NCBI RefSeq assembly: GCF_003248505.1
Contig: NZ_QFOA01000004.1
Span: forward strand, 80,897 to 144,896
Source: Sphingobium sp.
GTDB lineage: Bacteria > Pseudomonadota > Alphaproteobacteria > Sphingomonadales > Sphingomonadaceae
Direction: 5' to 3'
Length of the DNA stretch: 64,000 bases
Translations under genes and position numbers: made by a program
Part shown: positions 52,750-60,170 of the stretch, piece by piece
How the letters are laid out: the number at the start of each line of letters is the position of its first letter
Numbering within the stretch: the stretch's first letter is position 1
The notes under the pieces: generated by a model
What the model saw: only the letters and a program-made list of their open reading frames with translations
Database searches by the model: none
Told to the model about the DNA's origin: nothing

Positions 52750-53631
52750 ATGGAGATGCACCAGATCAGATACTTCCTCGCGACGGCGCAGACGCTTAAT
52801 TTCACGCGGGCGGCCGACGAGTGCAACGTGTCGCAGCCATCGCTGACCCGTGCGATACAAAAGCTCGAGGATGAGTTTGGCGGAGAACTGTTCCGCCGCG
52901 AGCGCAGCCGCACCCACCTGACTGATCTCGGACGACAGATGTTGCCGCATCTCGAGCGCACATTCGAAGCAGCCCGGGCCGCGACCCAACTTGCAAAGGG
53001 CATGGGAAGGGCGGAAGTGGCGCCGCTGGCGCTTGGCGTAGATGCTGCAATTGAGTCCGACACGCTCGATCGGATCCTGGCAGAGCTTGCCGACTGTCTC
53101 CCGGGCTTCGAGCTCTCGCTTTCCAGCGGGTCGTCGGACGAACTGATCGAAGCCGCAATGAACGGTGCACTGGACCTGGTGGTCGTCGAGCTCCCGGACA
53201 ACGCGCCTGATCGCTTGGACGCCTGGCAGCTGTTCGACCATTGCTATCATATGGTCACACGTGCGGATCATCCGCTCGCGGGAGGGGGGATGCCGTCGCT
53301 GCTTTCGGTGCGCGATGAGTCCTGGATCGATCACGAGGGCAACGGGTGCGCCCGGCTCAAGGGCATCGCGGCCTCGCACGGCTTCGTGCCAGTCGTCCGG
53401 CACCGCGCCACCGACATGGCTCAGCTGAAGCAGCTGGTGATCTCGGGGCTCGGCAGCGCCTTCATACCGCGGCCTCGGGACGACGAGCGCCTATGTTCCT
53501 TCAGGTTTGCTGATGTCGAGGTCCGGCGCGACGTCGTCTTGGGGGCGGTGGCTGGTCGCAAGCGCAGCATCGCCGCAGATGCCTTCCTGCGTGCGTCACG
53601 CGCGCGCAGTTGGGCGGCGGCTGCCACTTGA
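52750..53631 (+). CDS. LysR-type transcriptional regulator (2)
   Basis: 293 residues. MHQIRYFLATAQTLNFTRAADECNVSQPSLTRAIQKLEDEFGGELFRRE is a standard LysR winged helix, closely alike to the LysR at 46985. The effector domain contains single cysteines (ADCLPG, CYHM, GCARLKG, LCSFRFAD), compatible with redox or electrophile sensing. It begins 49 bp after the DUF6314 stop, with its own start region, and may be auto- or operon-regulated. It might also recognise the shared operator; nothing in the sequence distinguishes this. Confidence 0.92.
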   Translation: MEMHQIRYFLATAQTLNFTRAADECNVSQPSLTRAIQKLEDEFGGELFRRERSRTHLTDLGRQMLPHLERTFEAARAATQLAKGMGRAEVAPLALGVDAAIESDTLDRILAELADCLPGFELSLSSGSSDELIEAAMNGALDLVVVELPDNAPDRLDAWQLFDHCYHMVTRADHPLAGGGMPSLLSVRDESWIDHEGNGCARLKGIAASHGFVPVVRHRATDMAQLKQLVISGLGSAFIPRPRDDERLCSFRFADVEVRRDVVLGAVAGRKRSIAADAFLRASRARSWAAAAT

Positions 53632-53700
53632 GCCGAAGTGGCGCGAATAAGAGTTCTGCACTATCGCAGGCCCGTCACGAAGTCGCCGGAACCTGGCTGC

Positions 53701-54345
53701 TCAGCGCATTGCCGCGATGAACGCGACGATGTCCTTTGGCTCGGGTCGTACTCGGAAGTCCGGGTCGACATGTGCGTAGCGGATGTTGCCGTCCCCGCCG
53801 ACGACGAATGTTGCCGGGATTGGCAGGAAGCCCCCATCGCTTCCGTAGATGGCCGCAAGATCGATCCCGATCGCCAGATACCTGCGCTTCAGCTCCTGGC
53901 CGATCGGAAAGGCAAGCCCGCATGCCAACGCCGCCCCGTGGTCGACGTCGCAGAGCGCCGTCGCGCTCGGTCCGATTATTTCCTGTATGGCGCCAGCCCC
54001 TTCGCCAGTCTCCCCCGCCACGACAATCAGCTTTCCGCCCAGTTCTTCAAGAGCAGGCACGGCAGCTGCCCATGATTGTAGCTCGTGCACGCAGTACGGA
54101 CACCATCTTCCACGATTGAAGCTGATGACAAGCGGCCGTGCGTCCTGAAGCTGCTTGATCGAACGGTAGCGGCCCGACGAGTCGGGAAGCGAGAAGTCCG
54201 GGAACGCCTCACCGACGCGAGGCACCACTTTCCCTACGTTCAGGCCCTGTAATCGGGCGATAAAGCTATCATAGAAGGACGCGAAGCCCAGTCCCGCGAC
54301 GGCGGCGTCAGCATCTGGGCTGGACAGCAGGCGGATGGTGGTCAT
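53701..54345 (-). CDS. Peroxiredoxin-like (AhpC/TSA fold) protein
   Basis: 214 residues from the ATG at 54345. FPDFSLPDSSGRYRSIKQLQDARPLVISFNRGRWCPYCVHELQ contains a CPYC at Cys82/Cys85 in the peroxidatic position, as in the peroxiredoxin-like family of atypical two-Cys proteins. The later FLPIPATFVVGGDGNIRY is the conserved core with cis-Pro. It presumably reduces peroxides or disulfides in the cytoplasm. It is convergent with LysR (2) and has no shared operator in front; the 250 bp upstream shows no other gene. Confidence 0.88.
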   Translation of the reverse strand: MTTIRLLSSPDADAAVAGLGFASFYDSFIARLQGLNVGKVVPRVGEAFPDFSLPDSSGRYRSIKQLQDARPLVISFNRGRWCPYCVHELQSWAAAVPALEELGGKLIVVAGETGEGAGAIQEIIGPSATALCDVDHGAALACGLAFPIGQELKRRYLAIGIDLAAIYGSDGGFLPIPATFVVGGDGNIRYAHVDPDFRVRPEPKDIVAFIAAMR

Positions 54346-54591
54346 GCCGTGCAAGATAGCGTCGAAATGCGCGGGTGGCACAGCGCCAAATAGCATGGGT
54401 CATGCCAAAGCTCCGATCGCAGCGGCAGGCGACGCAAATCCCGGCGCAAATTGTGCGACTTAGCGCGAGCGATCTGCCTTCCACACTGCCCGCCAGCCAC
54501 TCAACGACAGGTCGACTTCGCCCGAACTTTTCGACCTCTGATGGACGGAATTGCGACCCGTCAGCGATCGGGCGCGACCATCGCCTGGGGA

Positions 54592-54843
54592 TCAGGCTCG
54601 TCTCTCGAACGTGAGCAGCATGACTGCGGCCGCGGTTAACGACAGCATTATCGTGCCGACGAGGACGGCCGAGAGCAGCGGATCGTGGACCTGCCCGACG
54701 ATGGCGCGCCAGAGCAGGCTCACCAGACCCGTCACGCCCGCCGCAAAGAGAATCGAGACGGCAATCGAAGCGCGCTGCAGCACGCGGAAAAGACGCGCAT
54801 TCTTGGCTTCCAACCTCCTGCAAGCCTCGGAGATTATGTTCAT
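54592..54843 (-). CDS. Small inner-membrane protein
   Basis: 83 residues from the ATG at 54843. Two membrane helices are clear (ASIAVSILFAAGVTGLVSLLW and LLSAVLVGTIMLSLTAAAVMLL), with a short basic end. No family recognised. It starts 31 bp after the upstream gene's stop and shares its transcript, downstream of operator copy B, so it belongs to the stress regulon by position. A longer reading frame to 55041 was rejected because it would overlap the neighbour without a ribosome site. Confidence 0.65.
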   Translation of the reverse strand: MNIISEACRRLEAKNARLFRVLQRASIAVSILFAAGVTGLVSLLWRAIVGQVHDPLLSAVLVGTIMLSLTAAAVMLLTFERRA

Positions 54844-54874
54844 GTGCGGCTGTCTTCCGGTAACGGAGTGGATT

Positions 54875-55243
54875 TCAAATTTGCGCTGCAGGTGAGAGCG
54901 GACGGGCGCATTCCGAGCGAAGCCAGTTTTCTTGCGCGCCGCTGAAGCCGGCCTCCTGCAAGGTCTGCGTCTCCTGGAGGACCTCTGGGCCGTGCCGATG
55001 GAGAGAGTTGACGAACGCGCGGAGCGCTTCGAGCCGCGCATCAGCCAGCGCCCAGTTTGCCTGCTTTCCTGGGGTACACTCGTCGATCTTGAAGAGGGCC
55101 CGCGCCAGGTGGCTTCGGGACGCAGAAGTTCGGCCTTTCTCGCTCCGGGCCAGCGCGATAACTGTCAGTTCCAACTGCGTGAAGATCAAGGCGCCGCATG
55201 GCAGGACCTCCGCCTCGATCGCATCGATGGACTGCATCAGCAT
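54875..55243 (-). CDS. Hypothetical protein of the stress regulon
   Basis: 122 residues, start with GGAG eight bases upstream. MQSIDAIEAEVLPCGALIFTQLELTVIALARSEKGRTSA, then ALFKIDECTPGKQANWALADARLEALRAFVNSLHRHGPEV. Mostly helical, with cysteines at three positions; no known domain. Operator/promoter copy B lies about 95-150 bp upstream, and a 3' relic of a LysR gene follows beyond it, the same arrangement as LysR-msrB. Function unknown; first gene of a two-gene operon. Confidence 0.65.
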   Translation of the reverse strand: MLMQSIDAIEAEVLPCGALIFTQLELTVIALARSEKGRTSASRSHLARALFKIDECTPGKQANWALADARLEALRAFVNSLHRHGPEVLQETQTLQEAGFSGAQENWLRSECARPLSPAAQI

Positions 55244-55337
55244 GGCGTGAGCTCCGTGTTTCTTCTGTGGGGAGACTTCATTTATCCTGACATTTTACGC
55301 CAGCGACAGGTCGCTTATTTCGCCAGTCATTGCGTAG

Positions 55338-55391
55338 ACTATCGCAGTGCGGTCCGGATTTGGCCAATGTGCTCTGCGTATAGTTTTCATA
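55338..55391 (-). promoter_or_regulatory. Shared stress operator/promoter, copy B
   Basis: On the minus strand: TATGAAAACTAT (55380-55391), 10 bp, CATTGG (-35, 55364-55369), 18 bp, GATAGT (-10, 55338-55343). It and 100 bp around it are clearly similar to the copy A region, so the LysR/operator segment was duplicated. Confidence 0.82.
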
Positions 55392-55427
55392 GCACAGGAG
55401 CTCTGCGCTCGTCGTTCAGCTACACCT

Positions 55428-55600
55428 TTAGGCGGCAGCCAACTGGGCGATATTGCGTATTTCGGCCAGCGCGGTGGACCCAGAAACCATCGCGATAACC
55501 ACTTTGCGCTCCAGGACGAACCCATCGATCGGCCGGAGTTGCTAGTCCGTGCGCCGTCGCCGACCGGCGGAGCCAGTGCCAGTCCATTGCGGCGCTGGCA
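55428..55600 (-). pseudogene. 3' relic of a LysR-type regulator gene
   Basis: Reading the minus strand, the fragment gives RPIDGFVLERKVVIAMVSGSTALAEIRNIAQLAA then stop, matching the end of the LysR protein at 46985 (RPIDGFVLEREVVMATVSGSTAPVEIRKIAHLAA). A one-base frame change separates it from the preceding AHGLA text, which also matches. The rest of the gene is missing. It is a decayed duplicate next to operator copy B. Confidence 0.85.
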
Positions 55601-55630
55601 GAGTAAGCGAAGCTCCCTATTGTTGGGGAT

Positions 55631-56149
55631 TCATGGCGTGGATGGCGCGTCGCGAGCGGCGGCTCTGGCCGGGAGCACAACCTTGGCGAAGTTCGCCCTT
55701 ATATAGTCGAGCTTCGGATCGATGTAGCGTCTGCAGAACGGCCTCTCCGGATCGGTCGCATAATAGTTTTGATATCGTGCGTCCGAAGGTTTGAACCCAC
55801 GGAACGGCAGGACCGCCGTCGACAGCGGCTTCTCGAAAGAGCCCCTCAACGATGCGAGCACGTCCCTCAGTTGGGGCGCCTGGCCGTCCTCGAATGTGTA
55901 GACAGCACTGCGGTATTTCCCGCCTGGCTCAAAGGTCTTCGTGGCGGAGTGGGTCCTGAGGTGGATCTCCAGCAATGTCGCGAGTTCGATCGCCTCCGGG
56001 TCGAAATGAACCACGACCGCCTCGGCCCAGGTGTCGGAGGGGGCATCTGAGCGGATGAAGCCTTGATCGACCTGCTGCACGCCGCGAATAGCCTGGAAAA
56101 CACCCTCGGTGCACCAGTGGCACCCTCCGCCGAAGCCGATCTTCTCCAT
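55631..56149 (-). CDS. msrA: Third MsrA-family protein (GCHWC type)
   Basis: 172 residues from the ATG at 56149; a frame running to 56446 would cross the divergent promoter. EKIGFGGGCHWCTEGVFQAIRGVQQVDQGFI has the catalytic Cys10 in GGGCHWCTE, with a second Cys13 that might act as an internal resolving cysteine, unlike GCFWG. SATKTFEPGGKYRSAVYTFED and YYATDPERPFCRRYIDPKL follow. It is a more distant MsrA paralogue. It diverges from the MarR (2) gene, with operator O3 in the shared intergenic region, so both are likely controlled together. Confidence 0.92.
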   Translation of the reverse strand: MEKIGFGGGCHWCTEGVFQAIRGVQQVDQGFIRSDAPSDTWAEAVVVHFDPEAIELATLLEIHLRTHSATKTFEPGGKYRSAVYTFEDGQAPQLRDVLASLRGSFEKPLSTAVLPFRGFKPSDARYQNYYATDPERPFCRRYIDPKLDYIRANFAKVVLPARAAARDAPSTP

Positions 56150-56237
56150 CACGGTTCCTCGAATAATTGGTGAGCAGGGGGGGTGAGATGGCCGCCGCTG
56201 CCGCGCGTCACGGTTACAGCACATCCTCGCCTTGAAG

Positions 56238-56256
56238 TATATGCTCGACGCATATA
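56238..56256. promoter_or_regulatory. MarR-type operator O3 between msrA (3) and MarR (2)
   Basis: TATATGC-TCGAC-GCATATA, a palindrome of the same 19-bp length as O2 (TATATGCG-TCA-CGCATATA). It sits between TTGAAG (56232-56237) and TATATT (56253-56258), plausible -35 and -10 of the MarR gene. It should be an autoregulatory site and may also affect the divergent msrA. Confidence 0.78.
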
Positions 56257-56265
56257 TTAGGAAGT

Positions 56266-56790
56266 ATGCGGTCGATGCGCAACATGAATGTGTTCGGGGC
56301 GCTGGCACTGTTGTTGGCAGACGAGATCGTGCGCTCCGCGAGTGCCCAAGCACCCGAGGTGGGCCCCGCATCGTCTGCGTTGGCGCTCCTTCACCACGAA
56401 CCTGGCCTGTCCATCCGCAAACTCGCGGCGGGAGTCGCCCTCTCACACGCCGGCGCAGTGCGACTGGTAGACCGGCTCGTCGCCGAGGGTCTGGTGGAGC
56501 GCCGCGGGCACGAGAGCGACGGGCGAGCCAGATTGCTTCACCTGACGGCGGCCGGCGAAACGACGAGCATGGCGGTGCTTCAAGCTCGCAACGCTACGCT
56601 CGCGCGCGCCCTGACTGTGCTCAATGATGACGAGGTCGCGATGCTTGGGCTACTTTCGGAGCGCATGCTGCGCGCACTCTTGGGCAACGAAGAACACGCT
56701 TACCGCGTGTGCCGCCTGTGCGACTATTCGAGTTGCCGCTGCTGCCCGGTAGATGAGGAGCTTGGCAGCCGCGAGGCTGCTCGCGCCTGA
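56266..56790 (+). CDS. MarR-family regulator with C-terminal cysteine cluster (2)
   Basis: 174 residues. LSIRKLAAGVALSHAGAVRLVDRLVAEGLVERR is the recognition winged helix. The C-terminus has YRVCRLCDYSSCRCCPVD with Cys149, 152, 157, 159 and 160, the same pattern as MarR (1). The -10 element ends seven bases before the ATG, so the mRNA is likely leaderless. A regulator that binds the TATATGC palindromes and responds to oxidants through the cysteine cluster is the simplest reading. It is translationally close to the sigma factor gene that follows. Confidence 0.9.
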   Translation: MRSMRNMNVFGALALLLADEIVRSASAQAPEVGPASSALALLHHEPGLSIRKLAAGVALSHAGAVRLVDRLVAEGLVERRGHESDGRARLLHLTAAGETTSMAVLQARNATLARALTVLNDDEVAMLGLLSERMLRALLGNEEHAYRVCRLCDYSSCRCCPVDEELGSREAARA

Positions 56791-56791
56791 G

Positions 56792-57436
56792 ATGGGGCTG
56801 CGGAACGCACGTCCGAGTGCCTCCCGGCAAATTGGCACTGCCGGCGACTCATCTGGCGCCGTCCAACGAAATGGCAAGGAGAGCGAGCACGATCCGTCCG
56901 GCCAGGACGATGCGAGCCTCAAACGCCTGCTGGAAGCCCTGGAGGCGGATTACGACCATCTCCTCGCGAGGCTGACCGGTACGCTCCGCTCCCCGGATGC
57001 CGCGTCCGAAGCACTCCACGACGCGTATCTCAAGCTCGAGCGCGGTGCGGTTGTCGGCGATGTACGGCATCCGCTGTCCTACATTTACCGGATGGCCATC
57101 AACCTCACGAAGAACCGGCGCCGCCATGAGATGCGGTTTACACCGGCGGACGCGGCTGCCGCTCTTGATCTCGCCGACGATGCGCCCGACCCCGAGCGCG
57201 CGGCCAGCGCGAGGAGAACATTATCGCGCGTGTTCGATATGCTGGAAGCACTGCCGACCCAGCGCCGCGACATCTTCCTGGCGGCGTGGCGTGACGGAAA
57301 GACGCAGGTGCAGATTGCGGGGGAGTTTCGTCTGCACAAGCGGACGGTCCAGAAGGAACTGGCTCGTGCCGAGCGGGATCTGAGAACGGCCCTTTGCGGC
57401 GAGGGCAGGGACGCAGCGTCGCAACGGTCGCGATAG
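56792..57436 (+). CDS. ECF-type sigma-70 family protein
   Basis: 214 residues from the ATG at 56792, one base after the MarR stop, so probably translated by coupling. Region 2: ALHDAYLKLERGAVVGDVRHPLSYIYRMAINLTKNRRRHE; region 4: LPTQRRDIFLAAWRDGKTQVQIAGEFRLHKRTVQKELARAERDL. It resembles the FecI-like group. No FecR-type or other anti-sigma gene is next to it in this window, which is unusual for that group. It would be produced together with the redox-sensitive MarR protein. Confidence 0.87.
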   Translation: MGLRNARPSASRQIGTAGDSSGAVQRNGKESEHDPSGQDDASLKRLLEALEADYDHLLARLTGTLRSPDAASEALHDAYLKLERGAVVGDVRHPLSYIYRMAINLTKNRRRHEMRFTPADAAAALDLADDAPDPERAASARRTLSRVFDMLEALPTQRRDIFLAAWRDGKTQVQIAGEFRLHKRTVQKELARAERDLRTALCGEGRDAASQRSR

Positions 57437-57605
57437 CCTCCCAACTTTTGGTGCCGGCACTTGCCGCGCAAGCCAACCCGGATCGCCAGACTGGCCCTCA
57501 AGGAAAAATTAGCGTCGCACGACCGCCTTCGGCGGCCGCCAGGTGTCAGAGTGAGAGGGAGTAACAGGGTCCTCACGCCACGCCCGGACAAGGCGCCCTT
57601 ATCGG

Positions 57606-58355
57606 GTGCCACACCCAGGCGCCGTGGGGACTATTGGGAACGGCGTCAGGCCGCATTCCGCGTCCGTAGCCAGCCCATTGTCCCTTGGGGGTCGCAATGG
57701 CGGCATGGCGCGCGTGACAGTGGGCGAGAGCGTTGGTGCGCAGATTTCGCGGACCCGGCACTGCGAGCCGGAACCGCCTGGTAGAACCACGCGACGGACT
57801 GGCCGGACCTATGCGCGCCCGCAACCCTGTCTCGCGCCGTGGCAGGTCCAACTGGCGAAGAAAATCATGGCGGCGCGCGTCGGTGAAACGATGCAGGTTT
57901 CGGAGCTGTCCTGTGCCTGCCGGCTATCGATGAGCTATTTCGTTCGGGCATTCACCAGCACCGTCGGTATTTCTCCCTATAGCTGGTTCATCGGCCAGCG
58001 CGTGCTGCGCGCAATGATACTTCTTTCCCATTCCCGAATGCCCATCGCCGAGATCGCGCTCGAATGCGGGTTCGCGGATCAAAGCCACTTCACCAACACA
58101 TTCGTCCGGCGCGCCGGCAAGACACCGCGTCAGTGGCGGCAAGAGGCGACACGTGCGCAACCACCGACGGCCCCCGAAACGGGGGATGGCGCATTGGTCG
58201 CATCAGTTCAAACCGAGGTTGCTCGCTGTGGGGACTCCAGTCAGAGCGCCGCGCGCAACTCGGCAATCCGTGCCGTGCAATCCTCGTGCACCAGACGACC
58301 GAGCTCGTCGACGCGCTCAGCCAACCAGTTCAGTTCCTCCTCCGTGATCCGGTAA
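57606..58355 (+). CDS. AraC-family regulator
   Basis: Up to 249 residues; the true start may be the ATG at 57705. The C-terminal two-helix-turn-helix AraC domain is complete (LAPWQVQLAKKIMAARVGETMQVSELSCACRLSMSYFVRAF; ALECGFADQSHFTNTFVRRAGKTPRQW). The N-terminal part has no sensing domain that I recognise and is short. The last 40 codons overlap the convergent nucleotidyltransferase gene by 115 bp, so the end may be extended beyond the functional protein. Target unknown. Confidence 0.75.
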   Translation: MPHPGAVGTIGNGVRPHSASVASPLSLGGRNGGMARVTVGESVGAQISRTRHCEPEPPGRTTRRTGRTYARPQPCLAPWQVQLAKKIMAARVGETMQVSELSCACRLSMSYFVRAFTSTVGISPYSWFIGQRVLRAMILLSHSRMPIAEIALECGFADQSHFTNTFVRRAGKTPRQWRQEATRAQPPTAPETGDGALVASVQTEVARCGDSSQSAARNSAIRAVQSSCTRRPSSSTRSANQFSSSSVIR

Positions 58356-59155
58356 TGCTTCGAGAAGCGCGCCTTCACGTAAGCGTCCTTGAGCTTGGCA
58401 AAGCGAGCCCTCGCGCGGGCGTTGTCGCGCGGCCAGGCTTCGAAGAGGTGGTTGGATTCGCGTTCCGCCTGCGTCCGGAGAAAAGCGAGGTTGTGAACGT
58501 GCGGCGTGTAGAAGGTCATCACCAGGAGCACGCAGTGGTAGAGGCTTTCGCACGCCTGCTGCAGGGTGAACGCCGCGTGGCGGAATTCCTTCTGCGACAT
58601 GTAGAAGTGGAAACCCTTCTGCGAAGCGAGAGCTAGCGAAAACCATTCGTCAAAATACTCTGTCGCCGCGTCGTAGGCCTGCTGTGGTGTCTTCGGCTTG
58701 GGCTGGTGGAGCTCGCTGTCTTCGGATTGGTAGAGGGCAATGCCGTCGCGAGCGACGTCGATGAAGAAGGATCGGCCGTGCGCGAGGCCATCATTCACCT
58801 CCTGAAGGGTGTGGACGATGAAGTTGACGGGCGTCTTGAGGTTCTGGGTGATGCTGCGCTCGCGGTTGAGGCGCTCCTCCGCCCTTTCCCAATAGGCGAC
58901 GCGGTCGGTCAGCTCTTTCTGGTTGACGATGACGAGCAAATCGAAATCCGATTGATACCCTTTGGCGGTGTGCGGTTCGTCGACCCAGCCGCCGCGGGCA
59001 TATGATCCGTACAGAATGATCTTGTGGATCCGTCCAAGTTTCCGGTCGCCTTCGGGCTTCCCATGTGCGTCTTCGAATTCTTCGAAGAGGATCTGCACCA
59101 CGCGATCGAGTTCGCGCCGCTTGTTTGCTGGAAGGTGATCGAGTTCAGTTCGCAT
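58241..59155 (-). CDS. Nucleotidyltransferase-HEPN fusion protein
   Basis: 304 residues. The N-terminal domain has the minimal nucleotidyltransferase signature: KIILYGSYARGGW (GS at 50-51) and QSDFDLLVIV with Asp70 and Asp72. The C-terminal half is helical and HEPN-like (KEFRHAAFTLQQACESLYHCVLL, then HVHNLAFLRTQAE). Normally MNT and HEPN are separate antitoxin and toxin genes; here both are in one polypeptide, which could give in-cis AMPylation control of the RNase. A defence or stress-response role is inferred. The gene looks complete. Confidence 0.85.
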   Translation of the reverse strand: MRTELDHLPANKRRELDRVVQILFEEFEDAHGKPEGDRKLGRIHKIILYGSYARGGWVDEPHTAKGYQSDFDLLVIVNQKELTDRVAYWERAEERLNRERSITQNLKTPVNFIVHTLQEVNDGLAHGRSFFIDVARDGIALYQSEDSELHQPKPKTPQQAYDAATEYFDEWFSLALASQKGFHFYMSQKEFRHAAFTLQQACESLYHCVLLVMTFYTPHVHNLAFLRTQAERESNHLFEAWPRDNARARARFAKLKDAYVKARFSKHYRITEEELNWLAERVDELGRLVHEDCTARIAELRAAL

Positions 59156-59198
59156 GATGTTCCGGTTCTAGCTCGTTGTGGTTCTGCCGCAATCCCGA

Positions 59199-60095
59199 TC
59201 AGCCGAGCCGAGACTGTAGCTCGCGTAGCAGCCAGGACCCCGCCCGTCCGAGCGCGCGATTCCGCATGTGGGCGGCATAGATCATCAGCGGACCGGTCGC
59301 GCCGGCCGGATCGTCCTCAATCGTCAAGGCGACCAGGCGACCGTCCGCGAGGTGCGGCGCGATGAGATGCTCAGGCATCCGGCACCATCCCAGGCCCGCG
59401 AGCAAGAAATCCAGTCGCCGCGCAAGGTCCACGAACCGCCAGGCTCTGGTGCCAATGATGCCGTAGTTAGGGCCATCGGGTGCGGCCGGGTCGGAGAGGA
59501 CGAGCTGGATATGCTCATCCAGGTCGCCGGCCGTCACCGGCCGGGCCAGTTCGGCGAGGGGATGGGCAGGGGACACCACGGGCACGAGATCGATCCCAAG
59601 CAACGGCAGTGCCGCCACGTCATTGGGTACGCTTGGCAACAGGATACAGAACGCCAGTGCCGCGTCCCCGCTTCGCAGCCGTCGCTCGGCTCCGCCTAAC
59701 CCCTCGGTAGAAAAACTGACCGGAAGGAATGGGAACTCGGCGCGCAGCGCATGCAAGCTGTCGATAAAGGCAGCGGTTGGCACCAGCGGATCGATCGCGA
59801 CTGCCAGCTCGGCCTCGATCCCCTCCCGCGTGCCGGCGGCCATGGCTTCGAACCGGGCGGCGCTCGCAAGGACCGAGCGCGCTTGTACCACCAGCACCCG
59901 GCCCACATCGGTCAGAACGGGCCGGAAGCCCGATCGGTCGAACAACGTCACCCCCTGCGTGTCCTCCAGCGTCGCAACAGCCTGGCTTATCGCGGATTGC
60001 GCGCGTCCGAGCCTGCGCCCTGCGGCGGAGAAGCTGCCTGTCTCGGCGATGGTCGTGAGAACGCGGAGTTGGTCCAGCGTGAAGTTCCCGATCAT
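59199..60095 (-). CDS. LysR-type transcriptional regulator (3)
   Basis: 298 residues. FTLDQLRVLTTIAETGSFSAAGRRLGRAQSAISQAVATLEDTQGVTLFDRS is the winged helix. It is not close to the stress-type LysR proteins. It diverges from the dioxygenase gene at 60171, with a perfect inverted repeat at 60110-60133 between them, so it almost certainly controls the dioxygenase-azoreductase operon, probably in response to a quinone or aromatic ligand. GWCRMPEHL in the effector domain contains the only noted cysteine. Confidence 0.93.
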   Translation of the reverse strand: MIGNFTLDQLRVLTTIAETGSFSAAGRRLGRAQSAISQAVATLEDTQGVTLFDRSGFRPVLTDVGRVLVVQARSVLASAARFEAMAAGTREGIEAELAVAIDPLVPTAAFIDSLHALRAEFPFLPVSFSTEGLGGAERRLRSGDAALAFCILLPSVPNDVAALPLLGIDLVPVVSPAHPLAELARPVTAGDLDEHIQLVLSDPAAPDGPNYGIIGTRAWRFVDLARRLDFLLAGLGWCRMPEHLIAPHLADGRLVALTIEDDPAGATGPLMIYAAHMRNRALGRAGSWLLRELQSRLG

Positions 60096-60109
60096 CCATC
60101 ACTCCAGCC

Positions 60110-60133
60110 GATAAAGATCATCACATCTTTATC
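60110..60133. promoter_or_regulatory. LysR (3) binding site
   Basis: GATAAAGAT-CATCAC-ATCTTTATC, a perfect 9-bp inverted repeat with 6-bp spacing in the 75 bp between the divergent LysR and dioxygenase genes. It has the interrupted-dyad form expected for LysR-type regulators. Confidence 0.8.
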
Positions 60134-60170
60134 ACTCCTGCGATGATCGTCCAGTGGGCATATAGCTCTC

